From Strigamia acuminata (Eukaryota; Arthropoda; Chilopoda; Geophilomorpha; Linotaeniidae): a stretch of DNA of 64,000 nucleotides. The stretch is from NCBI GenBank assembly GCA_949358305.1, contig OX442315.1:25694427-25758426 (forward strand). Reading direction: 5' to 3'. The position numbers and the translations under genes were made by a program. The notes under the pieces were generated by a model that saw only the letters and a program-made list of their open reading frames with translations, made no database searches and was not told the origin of the DNA. This document shows, in pieces, positions 12,001 through 27,000 of this stretch; the first letter of the stretch is position 1, and each line of letters begins with the position of its first letter.

Positions 12001-15000
12001 AAATCAAGATGGATTCCAGTGGACCAAAACCATCAACTGTTTTATCAGTTGGTTTCGAGTTATAAAGCAAAGGGAAAGAAAAAGTACAATCTCTTTAATT
12101 TACAGTTCCTCAGACCGTGCTCGTAAAAGAAAAGTCAATGGATGGATTTAAAACTTTGTCCCAAAGACTTATCTACACTGGTCTCTTGCGACGTCAAACA
12201 ATGGGCTTTGCAACCCTTTCATTCATGAAGGTAAAACGCTATCGGTAAAACGCATCGGAATCGAATCGAATCGAATTGAGTGCTCCACTGGAGTATCATC
12301 CGTATACTTTGATTTGGCTCGAAATCAGCCATGCCACTGATTTCCTTCGCCCGCTAACATGTTGCTTGCTTTCTTTCATCACAATTAATCCGAGTAAGCT
12401 GACATTTTCTTGCCGTCTTTCGCTTTACTTTCTATCGCAATCCGATTAAGAGGTGCTATACTATTTTGTTGCCTTGTAAAGGGATATTTGCGAGCAGCAC
12501 ATCGGCTTCTTATACTGGTCTGCTGCTGCTAGTCTCTTCTCTTCTGTTTTGGTCTACACTACAATTGGCAAATGCACTTCTATTGCTCTTTAATTAGACG
12601 AGCATTTGTAATAACAGTTATATCTTTTTCTATTTTTCTTCTTTCGTTTTCTAAACGAAGGCAATGTAAACAAATGTGTTTTCTCTTTATTTATTCAGGA
12701 TGGGAAGGGTTAATGTTTTGTTTTAGGGAGAGGAAATTGAAGTGCGGTAGTGACAGGTTCAAAATCTGTTGGGTTGTTGCGGGAAAAAAGTTATGGCTTC
12801 GGGCCTAGTGCGAGTAAAAGGAACTAATGCATTCGGAAATAGAAGCTTTTTTTTGCGCTTTATGCATAAATTTTGCAAATTCTCGCAAATGTGAGTTTTC
12901 GGGACGAATGTAATATTTCTAAAGGCGCAAAACAGGAAGCTGGGAACCACGCGCATGCGCAGTTAAAGATAATTTTCGTTTTTCGAGAGTTTTCCTTCCT
13001 CCTCCCTGTCTTGCAAGATGAATTCGCGACTTCTGTGCTTTTCTTTTGCTTTTATTGCATCATCAGAAAATTCTAAGGAAGCCATGGTTTTTCGTGCGTG
13101 TAAACGCTACAGCATTTAAATGTTTTTTAATCTGAATAAAAGAACTAAATGCGTGTAGAAAACAACGGTTGGCCCTGAAAATACAAGATGGCAGGAAATT
13201 CGGTACATTAGCATATATATTGCACAAGTGCACATGTTAAGGAAAGTCGGAATATTATAATTTGTTCCTCAATAATTAATTGATGTATTATAATTAATGG
13301 TTACCTCGAGTATGTTGACAGGTGTACAACAGGTGAATGATCGTTCATCTTTAAGGCGAGACAAAAGAATGTCCATACAACTTGTCTAAGTTGTGCATAA
13401 AGGGGTGTAGGAAGAGATGATGTTGTGGAGAAAACACGGGGAAGATATTTAGGAGCTGCGGAATGTGTTTGTTGGCCACTCGATTTAAAATGGTTAATCG
13501 AGTTACTTGTTTACGTTATCACATGGGGCGGGGTTAATGCGTTAGGCTTATTTTTTTGTCGTTTTGATTATTTTCTCTCTCAATCGTTTTACGTGAGGTT
13601 TGATCATGATAACATCTTTTTTAGGCCCTTGTGAATTCACTTGTTCGGAACGCGGTTGTTTGTCCAGCTGGTCACTTGTGTGCAACGGGGTAGCCGACTG
13701 TCCAGACCAAAGTGACGAGCTCGACTGCCCACTTCCTTTACCCTCTTCGGGGAGTCCCAGTAGTCATAGTAACGCTTCAAGTGACGACGGTAGGCACATT
13801 TTTTCTATTTTTTTCTATTCTATTTGCAATGTTTAATCTTTGTATCGCTTTTTGTTTAAATACTTGATGAAATATTTGCGTTTTCGCTGTATTTAATAGG
13901 GCCATGTTGTGTTTTTTTTTTTTAAATTATGAGAAAACCATACATGTCAAATTGTTCGAGTGAAAAAAAAAAATAGATTAAAAAAATTGACAATTTTCTC
14001 ATTTAATTTTTTTTTTTTTTTTTTTTTTTTAAAGTAACAAAAAAAATGTTTTACTCAGTTAATTGCGGCAAGAGCTGAGATTATTTTGATGGAGAGTTGG
14101 TGTCAAGAGTATAGAAAGTGATTTCTTTTTGGATGGAGTGTCGCAAACTCGTTAATTAATGCGACCTAGTTAGATTTTTTATTTTGTCGAGTGGGTAACG
14201 ATCGAGTTTGACTAATTTATTCAAAATGAGACCGATGTTTGATTATTTTGGTTTTGGTTGGGAAGTATTGAAAGAAAGTAACATAAAAGTGTGTTTGGAG
14301 TTGGAAATAAAAGTGCAAAGTGAAAAGTAAAAAGGAAATCAAGATCGTAAGTCAAAAGAATGAAAAGAAGGTTTGAATAGACGATAAATAAAAAGTTAAT
14401 TAAGCTGCTTTTATGGTTAAAACGGTATTTCTTTTGTGAGTGGTAAGAGGTAGGATTAGATGATAAACCTCCCGTTATGAAAATTCCTCTTGTTGCTAGC
14501 TTTATTGTGCTGGTAAACTTTCTTTGCTCGTAATTTAGCTATTTTTAACCCTTAAGTCTCGTGCTTTTATTAATTTTTTGAAACTCCCATATATTTTCAT
14601 ATAAAAGAAAATATCGTTGGAATTCTTGATTATATTTTTTTTATTTACTTTTTATAATTTCTAATTTTTTTTTTGTTGTAATGAATAAATATAGCTGTCG
14701 CTTTTTTCTTAATTTATCGTGAAGTTAGACGACGTTATGCAGTTAGAGCTAACCTTTGCGCGATGACCTTTTCTTTCCTAAACATGGTTCACAAAGCTGG
14801 ATGCTGTTTTTCATCCTTTGAGCGTGGATTCTCAGCATGCAACTCGATACAATCAAGAATTTCATTCCATATGATTTTTTAAAAAAAAAATTATATATAT
14901 ATACTATATATATATTTTTCTTTTTAAATTAAACTTGATTTCCACTGCAAATACGGAGCTTTTAAAAAAATGTTGTTAAACGTTGTTTACCTTTTGTTAC

Positions 15001-18000
15001 CAGAGCTTTGCTGCACTTCACGACAATTTATTTTTCTTTTTTTTGAAAATTAATTTTCTCCGATTTATTGTAGAACTTTTGACATATATTTTAAAATCGT
15101 TATCAGGATCCTTGAAATGCTGACCAGTCTTTATAAAATTTATATCATTTTATTTCTATCTGAATTTACTGCCATAAATCATGAATGAAATTGATTTTCA
15201 CATTTACAGTTTTATCAAAATAGTCGAAAAATGTTTGTTCATATTATTTCTATGGGAAATGAATTTTTTTTGTTACAATAATAATTATTAAAACAATATT
15301 ATCGTACGGTATTGCGATTCACTTAACTCAACACACCCCTCTCTTTCACTGCTATCTGTGCATAACACTCGCTGTTGAAACAAGTATGTAAACCGCTGTC
15401 ATTGCCCTACCCCTCACCACAGTAAACATTCTCTTTTGATGGTTTTGACATTCCAAGTTGGGTGAAGTGTTTGAGACTTTTTTTTTTATTTTTTATTTTA
15501 ATATTTTTGTTTTCCTCCACACCATCACATCACATCTTTACTTGAAGGGACTGCTCATAAATCTTGGATTTGCTCCTGTTCTGACATGAGCTTGTTGTAT
15601 CCTTTTTCTTGGCCATCAGTTTGCAATTGAGGTCAGCGGAGGTCTTTGGCTTCGCTGTTTGCCACCAGTAATGCATTGCTGCCATACTGTTCAATTTACT
15701 CGTTTTTTATGCTCAAATTAAAAAGGTGAAAGCAAAGTTTACGGCTTTACCCAGTCCCATAAGGAAAATTATTTCCCTTTGCTATGTAAAGTGAACAGTA
15801 TAGGCACTTGATTAAATGTATGGTTAAAATATTGGATTATAATTTTTTATATACCGTAAGAAAATCGGATTTTGAATGGTCCTGCTGAGGTTGTGGTGGA
15901 GAAAGGAAAATTGAATAGCGAACGATATTTCCGTTGAAGTTGAGAACTTAAAACTAGCGAGAAATAAAAATGTTTTTAATCTTTATTTATGTTTGGAAAG
16001 TTGCTAATTAATTCCGGATTGGGTTATAGTGTTGGGATTAATTTTTATATATTTTAAATTGAAATTGTCAGCGAGTAATTAATTCGTCATAAAACCGAAT
16101 TTTAAGAATTTATTCCACTCGAGTGTAATTTGGAACGGTGGATAGCCCCTCTTCGTTGTTAGTAGTAATAAAAATGTTGAAAACCGTTGTCCTAATTAAA
16201 CATAGACATATAAAGAGATAGGAAAGCTTGCATTTTATAGTTTTAACTTGTGACAAATTATTGTGCTGATAATGACACTAAACGAAATGCGTCTTTTGAT
16301 TATCCAGCGCAAGTGAAATTACAATTCCGAATGAAATTTATGTTCAAACCAAATGGGTGGCTATAAAAGAAGAAATTTTTTCTCATTTTTTTTTATATAT
16401 TTTTTTTTATATATTTTTATATTTTTCTTTTTTTTTTCTTCTTCTATATCACTTGTTTTCTGATGTGGATTCGGTCGACTTAACGTCTACCCGAACGACG
16501 CCATACTGCATTTGACATAATGTGGTTTTGTCAGTGGGAAATGATGGTACTAGTTAGTCGTTTTCTAGCTGCATGTGGTTTGGGAATATTGTGTTTTGAA
16601 TCTTTCTCTCTCGCCTTCTCCTTTTCCGCTTCACTGCACGGCAGCCCGTAATCCTTTGGTGCCTTGATCATTTCTCATTACGAGTTTGACTTTTCCTTGG
16701 GGACGAGCAAGTTTCATCCTTTATTTTCCATGACAAAAGAGAAGGCGGAAACTTTCTCTTGAGCCAATCAATCATGCTAGGAAATGACGTATATATGGTA
16801 TCTTGAGTACCATGTTGGGATTTACTTGTTTATAAATTATAAATGAGCGTATGTTACTTTAATATTAATTTTTGTGTGTGTTTGACATTGACATTACACG
16901 ATGGAAATTTGTAACTTTTTATTTCTTCCATTTTCAAGTTTGGGGGGGTGTTTGCCCACTAGCACTAGACGGTGACAGTGAAAAACGACGCGAGGCGGTG
17001 GATTATCGCAGTCTTCAATCAAAACTGTTAAATTCGCAGGCAAAAGGTTTGACGCAAAAGTTTTGTAAATGAGCAGCAAAAGTGGCGTAGGTTGAAGATG
17101 ACAAATGTAATCTTCATTTGGGGCGTCGAAGGGTGGGGAGGGCGACTTTAGGGCTATTGGCGGCTCCTAATGCCCGCAGGGGTTGGCCAGACGTTGTAAA
17201 CAAACCTATAATTTTCTCCAGTACCGTGGTTCTTGGCCCCGTTGTCTGTGGTTGAGGGAAATTTCAGGTATAATGGAATGGGTCTGTCTGGCTCTGGCCA
17301 CCAATGGAAGACTTGGGATTTTTTTTTCTATTTTTTTTTTATCTCTTTTCCTGCAAACTTGGGTTTAAAGAAATGCTCGAGGAAGTGTTTGAGACTGGTC
17401 CGAGTGAGTGTCCAGACATAAGGAAGGAACTTCGACTGAGTAGATAGGAAAAAAGAATTTCGGCTGTTCACAATGCATATATAATGTAATGATTATTATT
17501 AGTGATAATGTGTGTTGTGATGCGCGTTTCCGTTGGTTAACAGAATATCTCGTCAACTAGTGTTCTTTTGAAAATGGACACCTGTGAAGAAACATACAGG
17601 TAGGAAACTCGCAATTCAAGCAGCAAATATTTATTTATTTATTTATTTATTTATATTTATTTATTTATTTATGTATTTATGTATTTATTTATTTATTCAT
17701 TCATTTATTCATTTATTCATTTATTTATTTTTTTAATCGATACTCAGTTAATTATCAAGTTGAAGTTGCTAGATTCATTTCGTTTTGTAATCCATTAGCA
17801 AAGGTCAGTGAATGGGAATTAAGTTGCCCGTTAATGATTAATATCGGTTAGCTATTGGTTGTTGGAGGGCCATCGAGAATCAGGAGCTCTGTAGACGCTG
17901 AATCATGGTCAAGACGTGCCCAAAGGGGTTAAGAAGCGAGTCACGAGTTTGATTAGAGTAAGGGAAAAAAGGATTTTTTTTAATGGGGAAATAAGGTGAG

Positions 18001-21000
18001 TTTGGTGTGTGTGTGTGTGTTTTTTTTTTTTTTTGTTTTTTTTTTTTTCGTTATTTGAGGTGGCGCCTTGATAATTGATGCTTGATTGGGGTTTGAAGAT
18101 TTGCAACGTGAATTAAGGATTTGCGGGAAAAAAGTAGGGAAGGAGGGTGAAAAAGAATTGTTCTAGTGCGTGTTGTGGGTGGGCTTTACCTCAATACAGT
18201 TGCTTAGGCAACGGGGAGCAACATCCTGAGGTTTCAGGTGATGGCCTTTCTTGTCCCAAACTGAGAGGTTGTTGGCCCTGTCTTCATAAAGTTGGCGAAA
18301 GGTTAATAAGCAAAAGGTTAGGCCTTTTCATCGCGAAGGGGCCTTTGAACCACCTCTTGACCTGGATATGCGCGGGTGGACTGGGCCCAAAGAGTTGATA
18401 AGTCGTAACTGCTGTCGAGTTCAAAGATTATTCGTTAATGGTTTTACGGAAAACAGTGTTCAGGACATTATTATTGTCATTAGATGTAATTTGAGGTAAA
18501 ACGACCTCTTCATCTTAATTTAAAATTGGAGAGAACAGGCTAAGATCCATGCATTTATAGGTTCAGAAATGGAGACAAATCATAATTACATAGATGGCTT
18601 TAAATTTAGAAAAAGTTTTCTTTTTTTCTTTTAATTTTTTTTTCTTTTTTTTTTTTTTTTCTTTCATCAAATGAAAATTGGGTAAATTATGTGAAGATGG
18701 AAAAATATTTCCGAGAGGAAAATAAAATGCATGTAAGAGCAAGAGCTGTTTTACTATTCGCATGCAAAATGTTTGTTATAAATATGCAATTATTTGTTTG
18801 TTACATTTTGAAAAATTAAAAAAGTAAATAAAAAAGAATGTATGCTATTTCCTGCTGCACGAGTGCAAGCTACATAATCTGGAGGATAACAGCTTTTATG
18901 TGCTTCTATAATTTCCAAACTCATTGTAGAAAAAGGCGGAGGGTTAGGTAGGAATTTATTTGGGAGAATTTTGTTATTTTATGAAAATGTGGTGATTAGT
19001 TTAATTCTAGAGAGTTGCAGGCTACAAGTGTTTTAAAATTATATTTTTAAATATTTTATTTTTTTTAAATTTGGGTTTTATGTGGTGTAGTGCGAGAAAT
19101 CTCTGGGGGAAAAATGTCAAAGTTTAGTTAAAACAGTCCAGTGGATGGGAAAAATTGTTGAATGTTTTAAATCTAATCTCATTAGAGTGATGAGTTTAGC
19201 AGCTTATCTTTATCCTCGTTTTCGGTCATCTGGGCTTGCTAGGGGTGAAAAACATTTCTGGTTCACTCGAGCATTAAAAATTTTGTTTGAAAAATCGTTT
19301 GGATTTCAAGTTTCTGTTTATTTATATATTTATTTATTTATTCCTTTCTATCTAAATATTTTTTATTTACATTTGATTATTCAGGTTTGTTTTGGGAATG
19401 GCATATACACGTTTTGTTTAGGCTCTGATGTAGACTTCCTGTTGCTCTTAATATTTCCTATTTTTCTGCATGTTTACGCCAATCTTGGATCATATCCGAG
19501 TCCGAATTTTGCATTTTTCTATCGTTTTCATTCTCCATCACGACCGCATTCTAGAAAAAGTAAAAAATAAAAAATATTTTGAAGTCATTATTATTATTAT
19601 TTTTTTTAATTGGTTTATTTGGAAATTATTTTTTTTCTCTTTTCTAAATGCACAAAATGGCCGTCATGTCTCGTCAAAACGCATTAATAGACGTTGGAGC
19701 AGTTTAATATGGCGTGGAAATGAAGAACACGAGTAAAATTTTAATTCTTTTTATTTTAAATTTAATTATGGCAAATTGTTATTCATAAAAGCAGTCTGGT
19801 TTGTGGTTACAAAACAGTCAAAGCCTGCCAGATGTTGCAGAAACTTGTCTGACGGAAAAAAGGCGATGAATTGAAGAAAATAAGAAATTTGAAGTTGGAA
19901 AGATTTTATTAATTCAACCAGTTTCAGCTGGTAAAAATCCCTCGGCGTACACCGGAGATAGAAAAAGGATTTGTTGTGTTTTAATAGAAAGTAAAAAGGG
20001 TAATGCGTACCCCACCTTTTCCTCTCTAAATTCTAAGCCTTTGCTGATTGAGCGTCGTAAATAAAACATGGTTTTATTTCAACTGGTGAATTTCTGAGTA
20101 TTGTATCGTGTGATTCTTATGTGGAAATCGATTAGTTTCGATTTCTGTTTGTGTGAAAGGAGGAGTCTGCTTTTAATTGGTCTCATTACGTTTAATTTAC
20201 TTACTTGTGTAATTAGTCAAATTAGACGTATTTCAGTCACAATTATCCGAATTGGAATCGATAAAGCGGGCATTGTTACAACTCTCGAGTCCAAGAATAA
20301 ATTACAAGTTGGATACTGACGAAATACTTTTACATTTGAGCTTGTAGCAAATCCTAGACATGTGCAAGTAAGCTGTTCTATACAGCTAAATCTGTTGGTA
20401 AAGTAATTGCGCCGCTAAAAATTGTATATTCCATTCTATGCTGTGTGGAGACTGGAGGAAAGAATACGGTATGCTTACTTTTCTCTCTACGGGAATACAC
20501 TCGTCAATTAAAAATTATTTACTGTTACGAGCCGAAGCCGTCTGAAGAAAATTTGAAAAGAAGAAGCAGGAAAAAAAAATCCAATTAAAAATTAATTTTA
20601 TAAAATTCAAGTTGCCATGATTTATTTCGAATAACATTTTTTCGCAGAATTAATTAAAAGATTCAAAGCGAATTTAACACTTAAATTAATTTTTAATGTT
20701 TTATGATTGGATTTGCTACACAATGGATTTTTTTGTTTGAAATTTCGTCTTAATTAATTATTTATGATAAGTAATGTCGCTTAGACGTAAATTTTCCTGC
20801 TTTATAATGCAGGAAAAGGAGTGACCATGTATACATGACTCATAATTTACTCATCTTGAAATTTACCAAGGAGAAAAGTGTAAATATTTACAATACTAAC
20901 TGATCACCTTGAATACATAAAATGCTAACTGACGAATAGTGCATTTCTATAGACGTTTTTGTCAGCGAAACCGGAGAACCTGAAGAAAACGCATTGACAG

Positions 21001-24000
21001 TTGGAAGGAAGATGTGAACAGACTTCTTTCACGCTTCTAAGATGCCACACACAAAAAAAAATACTCGCCTTAATGACGGGACTTGAACCGGAGCTCGGAC
21101 AGATGAGAGGCTAGTGCTTTTAACCACTCAGCCTTCGCTGCCCTTTCTTAAGTAAATACATGATTGTCAGCTTGTAAAGAACATTCTAACCAAGTTTGGT
21201 TGTGATGTGACAATATTTTGATAGACTGACGGTGTTTACGTTCTCGGGCTGCCAAGATTGACTCATCTCGACCACAAGAATTGAAACTGTCCCAAAACCC
21301 AAATTACATGTCCATAATGTCACTTAAAGAACGTGGGAAATTTGCTCCATTTAAGTCGTGCGAAGGTGTTGAAAATATAGCAGCTACTCGCGGCTTAAAT
21401 AACGCGAGTTTCGGCTTAGGTTTAAAGAATCGGCATCGCACATTTTCATACAAGCGGAAATGTACGCAACAGCTTTGGGTTTTTGCGTGTTTTCCACCAG
21501 ATAGATCTTTCTTTTTTTATTGGAAAAATGGCATCTTTCAGGAAGACATCAAAAAGGAATTGCATAACATGCTGTAATCAAACTGTGCTTAAAAAGTATA
21601 AACAAACAGAAGAAAAAAAAACTATAGTAAATCAAACTGCCGCTTAAAACTTGAAAGGAAATGTTTGTTGAATTTACACAACGATGTAACCGAAAGAAAA
21701 TAATGGGTAAAACTGTGGTTTTTCCAGTTCTTTATTTAAATGCAAGGTTGGGTCCTTATGAAAGTCGTCCCACAGGATAATCAGGGGACAATCAAATCAA
21801 TTTGACAGCTAAATTCAGGCCTATTGACATCTTTAGAAGGGAACAAAATTGAAATAATAAATAGGGAGTAATAAGTTTTCTCGCCTCTGGTTGTAGGACA
21901 AATTGAGCTGAATTGCGAGGTTGCCGTTGTAAATTAGAAAAGGGTGAAATGCGGGCCGGAAAAGTTTGTGGTAATAATCGGAGCGACATAAAAGTTGGGC
22001 ATGTTGGTTGGCAGGTTTTAATCCTTGATTCGATGCTTGGGAACGACTTGTGTTGTTGAAGCACCTTACAAGTTGTAGTTGAGATCAAAGTAAGCCGTCA
22101 ATCAGTATAAAGTGAGAATTACCACTTTGAATCTCCACATTAACGTTGCTCTCTTATACACACAGTATCGAATGGCTTCATAAAAGGCTCAAGTCCCACT
22201 GTCTAACTTCCTGTCCTCTTGGGAGAGAACGAATCCCGTCGCTCTGATTGAAGTGTTGTGACCAACGCTAGAGGTGATTTTGTGTTTTTATTGTGAGAAG
22301 GGGTTGTGTTGGATTAGTCATAAAATGTTGCGTTCACGAGCGATAAAAAATTTGATGGGACCCCCCTCCTATCCCTTCCGCCGCCACCTTGCTCTTACAA
22401 CACCCTCCCGTTTTAGTTACCTTCCACTCATTGAAGACAATAGGTTTACTGAGCTTGATGTTACAATTAAGGGTTCGGATTTTGGCTTTTTATTTCCTCT
22501 TAAGCGCACATGCTAAACTGTCCTTGTGGTTCTTTTTTCCCCCTTTTGGTCTTCACTTGGAAAGTGCATTGCTGGGCGTATAAGTTGCAACTGTCACCAC
22601 CTGGTGGTAATTGGCGCAAACTAACAACAGATTGAATGGGGACAAATGTGCTAGCGAGTCAACTAATACAGAAATAATAGGCGATTCAATTTTTTTTTTT
22701 TTCTTTTTCTATTTTTTTTTTATTATTTTACTTTTTAATTTTTTTTTATTTCATTAAAGGAAAAAAAAAGGGAAGAAAGGAAAGAATTATGTTGGAGAAT
22801 TTGTTGGTAGATGGCGGGTTGGGGGTTTATTGTATGAGTAAAATTCAATCCATTCAGTCTGCACCCCGTTTGTAATCAACTTGAGCAATTTCTTATGCAG
22901 GAAAATGATTTTCTTTCCAAATTGAACAGTTTCTAGTGATAGGCGGCGTTGGATGTGGATGTATAAACTTTTATTCTTTTTTTTTTTTTTTTTTTTTTTT
23001 TGAGAGAGAGAGAGAGGGGGTGGTGGGTGGGTGAGGGAGGAGGAAAAACGTTTGAAGTTCTAGCTTCTTTTGCTTGCTGGTATTCCATTAGTGGTAGGGT
23101 CCTTCCCGTTTCCACCGCAACCTCCTTAACGACGACAGCACGACCATTAGACAGAAGATGATACTAAGAAGTCAGTTGTGGAAGAATCATTTTCCATCTT
23201 CATCCTTTTTTTTTCTTTCTTTCTTCTTCTTTTTTCCCCTTTTATTTCTTTTGGAAAGAAAAATGAGAGAATATTTATATTAAGCGCTCGGTGGAAACGT
23301 TTCGAGGCTGAGAAAGGGCAAATTTTATAGTAAGCTGGAAAATAATTAATAGTTTTAATTACAGGAGCGTTAACCTTAACTATTATAATAAAATATGGTT
23401 TATATGGTTGGTAATAACTAAGCCGGCGAAAAAAGTATTTTAATATCGAGCATATACGTAGGTTTGTGACCTATGTTCGCCGCAGTATGCTGCACGAAAA
23501 GATAATAAAATTGGCTTAAAAACCAAATGGTAAGATTTTTATGCACCTGGTGTGTTAAAACTTGCCACAGGGTGACGCTTAGACTACTTCCTTCCTCCCC
23601 CGCAATCAGGAAGTGCGTCTGCCCGATCGACTCGCCGTCGCCCCGCCCCTTCGATTGGCTGAGGCGGGGGCTGCACAGCAGTCAAAACGCCGGCGTCTGC
23701 TGAGCGTCTGAGAGTGAGTTTCCAATGGAGGGTCTTGCTCGATGGTTCGAGCAGCCCTCTGAACACTGGGAAAAAGCCAACGCCTACGCATAGCACCTTG
23801 TTTACAGGTAGGAGAGCGCAGGAGTCGAGGGCGACTCACCCTCAATTCTAACCGCTTCTTCAAATTTTCGTTTCTAGTTTTTTGCCAATATATTTCTTGT
23901 ATTTTTCTATTTTTCTATTTTTCTATTTTTTATTTTATGTTTTAGTTTGAAATTAATTTTTAAATTATTTTTTTGCCAAGTGGTTAATTGCGATTTGGGT

Positions 24001-27000
24001 TTAATTTGCCTCTGTTTGAGTTTGCGTGGGCGTGAACAGGTGCTTCTAAAAATATCCCGGCATAAATATCGTGTTATTTGACGGTGTTGTGTTTTTGAGT
24101 ATCTGTGGCATGAGAAAGTAGAGCCGGTCGGTGTTAAATTGGAGGTTGTCTGCTGTGTCTGGCGTGCATGGGGCAGGCGCAGCCTAAGGAGACAGTCAGC
24201 AATACCTTTATGCCAAAGCAGACACTGTCTGAATATTAACGAGATAATTCTAGTTAACGTCCATCTTGGAAGATGTGGCGAAGGGACCGGGAGCGGATTA
24301 GGTGTGTTGTATGCGTGATGTGCGCGGAATTTTGTTGTAAACAAGTTTTACTTGATCTATAAATGCGTAGTTACGTATCAATTTTATTCCATAAAAGTGA
24401 AGCTTGTTGCAATTTCCTGGTTATTTGTGAGTTGGAAAAAAATATTATTTTTTTTTTCTTTCCTCCATTTTTTTTTATGCCTCCCAAATGATTCGACTGG
24501 TGGATTGGGTTTTTTTTATGTTTGAACTAAAAAGTGAAAAGAAAAGAATTTTTTTTTTTTTTTTTTTTTTTCGGTGTCCATTTTTTTTTTTTTTTTTTTT
24601 TTGTGTCAAGGTGATATTGTAAAAATTAATTCCTTTGTGCATAATAAAAAGTAGCAATAATAAGCAATGGCGAATGATAAAAGACATTTATTCACTTGTT
24701 TATTATTCACAAAGGAAGTATGCCTGGTGGGTTTAATTTGCCACGCTAAAAAAGATTTTAGTCCTTCATTACCAAATAATTTTTTTAACAATTTTGTTTA
24801 TTTTTTCCGAAATTGTTTTTAATGTTTAAAATGGGAGCAGTTTTGTATTTTAAACAGAATTGAAATAAAAAATTTCTAATTGAAACATCAACTTTGCTTT
24901 GTAAATAATATATTCGCACTGAACAAACCTTCGTGTTATCTCGTGGATTTATTGGCTATTTTTTTAGTATTTATTTTTTTTTATTTATTTTTTTTTTATT
25001 ATTTATTTTTTATTTTTAAACTTTAATTTCCCTATTCCAACTGTATTTCTATCGTTGCAATATTGATTACCATGTGCACAAAGATGGCCTACATGTAGAG
25101 TAGATTTCATGTTGAGATTAGACCTTTAAAACTTGCAAACTTGTAAAGTTTTATTTATTTAATTTCGCTTTTTTTTTAAATTAAAAATTTAAAAGTAAAA
25201 AATTTTAAATTTAATTTTTTTTTTACATTTTTAAATTAATAAAAAAAAAATAAACGTGATGGCAATTAGGATGTATTTAAGTGTGTGTCGCCTTGGCCTT
25301 TCCTTCACTTGTGTGGAAGGGTGTCGGCTTCGGCGAACGCGCGTGTGGACGAGGTTATGTTGCAGACGGGGGCGTTCGTGGACGCGCACCGAGTGCTATT
25401 GATTTGGCCGTCTGTGGCGTGTCTGGGATTGTGCCCCCAATCAATGTCAGTCTCACGCGAGGTCTCACGGCATCTCCACCCCCGCGCCACGCGTCTCAGA
25501 CGTGGGGAGGGGTTAAGCCAAAGGGAGGGGGAAAGAAAAGTCTCCAGCTTGACCTTTATTCGAAATATTTGACCCGTTTTAATATTCTCGTCCATGCTGG
25601 TTTGTTAGTCTGGAAAAGGAAAGCTGAGATGAGACATGGCGAGGGAAACTGCATTTTGTTGATTAGAACAGAGCGGTTTCAAGTAGTTACTTATCTATCT
25701 AGGTTGTTATATCAATTTGCTTTTTTTCTTCTTATTTTTCTGCCTGCTGTACTCAATTTCAGATTGGACTCATCCCGAAAATATAATTTATTAACTTGTA
25801 TCTTTTTTCTTTTTTCTTTTTCTTTTTTTAAGTGCATTTTTTGACGTTTAGATACGGATTGAGTTGGTTATGTAATTATTTTTTTTTATATAAAAATTTT
25901 ATTTAAATTTTTTTTGAAGTGATAACTTTTGGCGTTAACCACGTTAACTGATAATATGCCAAGTTTTTGTGTGTTTTTTTATTTATTTTTTTATTTTTGT
26001 ATGGTTGACGTCATTGGTAAATTCAGCCTGCAATTCACGTGTGAAAGATTATCAAGTTTAAAGGTCGTTTTTGAGCTATCGAATTATATTGAAAAGATGG
26101 GGCGTATAAGACGATTAAAATGTAGCGCAGCATAACAAAAGTGGCGATGTTCGTCCTTAAAATGCGATACTATGGATCGGATACGTGCATGGGGTCGGTT
26201 GTTGTAATTAAATGTGGGGATTGATTGAAAGCAAAGGCGGCCGTGTGTGGATTAAGGCGGATTGGCTCGAACATTCCAGTTTGTGACGGAAGATATAGCG
26301 CCAAAAACCTATATTTATGTATCACGATTGGTCGTCAAGGAAACGCATTCTCTAGTTTCAACTCGAGTGAATAATGTCTTATTTATTTTTTTCACTTTAC
26401 TTAACTCCTTTCTTCTTTTCTTCGAATTGAACTAATCAAATAACGCGAGGGAAAAAAAGTGTCTTCGTTTGCTGGTGGGTGGAATTTTTTTTCTTCTGGT
26501 TGTTTCGTATTCATTTTGATGGTGTGAGGCCATGCGATGACCTCACGTCTCGGCAACGACCTTGCGCCTGGGGCGAATACCTGCCACGCGGCGCACCTGT
26601 CGGTGCTATTGATGACATCAGACCAGGCCGACCAATTACTGAAGCTGTTACACTTTTATTTTGTGATTTCGTTTTGTTTACGTTTTATTTGTAAAAGCCT
26701 GATTAAAACAGTTTGTGCACAATTTCCAACTCGAAAGGTTGTTTATTATTTCGTCAAGCAGCTCTCTCATGACTAACATGGCGCAGTCGACAGCTTAGGA
26801 CTTGGCGGACGTTTGAACGTCGTCGCTGCGTGAGAGAGCTTGTCGGATTTCGTTCGTTTGGCGGTCGGGAGGAAACCCGTATCGCTGCCGAAGAGGAGAA
26901 CGTTGTGTGTGCGTGTGCGACGAAGGAAAACTCGGGACATAAAATGGCGGACATGAAAGATGTTTTTACCTCAACTAGCGAGCCGGTTTTGGACCTTTTA

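Larger units (their letters stand above)
13790..26522 (+). other. Intron 3 of CUB-LDLa gene, part left of the retrotransposon
   Basis: Non-coding sequence with long T/A tracts, an AT dinucleotide stretch near 14893-14915, a TTTA array at 17627, a GT/T tract at 18005, an RFX-like X-box at 18199, a tRNA-derived sequence at 21065, and GC-richer blocks at about 23.58-23.83 kb and 25.28-25.53 kb. No exon that fits the gene's phase and domain order was found. The intron continues after the retrotransposon and totals about 27.2 kb. Confidence 0.75.

Noticed and set aside
25281-25844. 187-residue open frame on the + strand
   Set aside because: It has no domain, overlaps a frame on the other strand and is explained by CpG-rich composition followed by low-complexity sequence.
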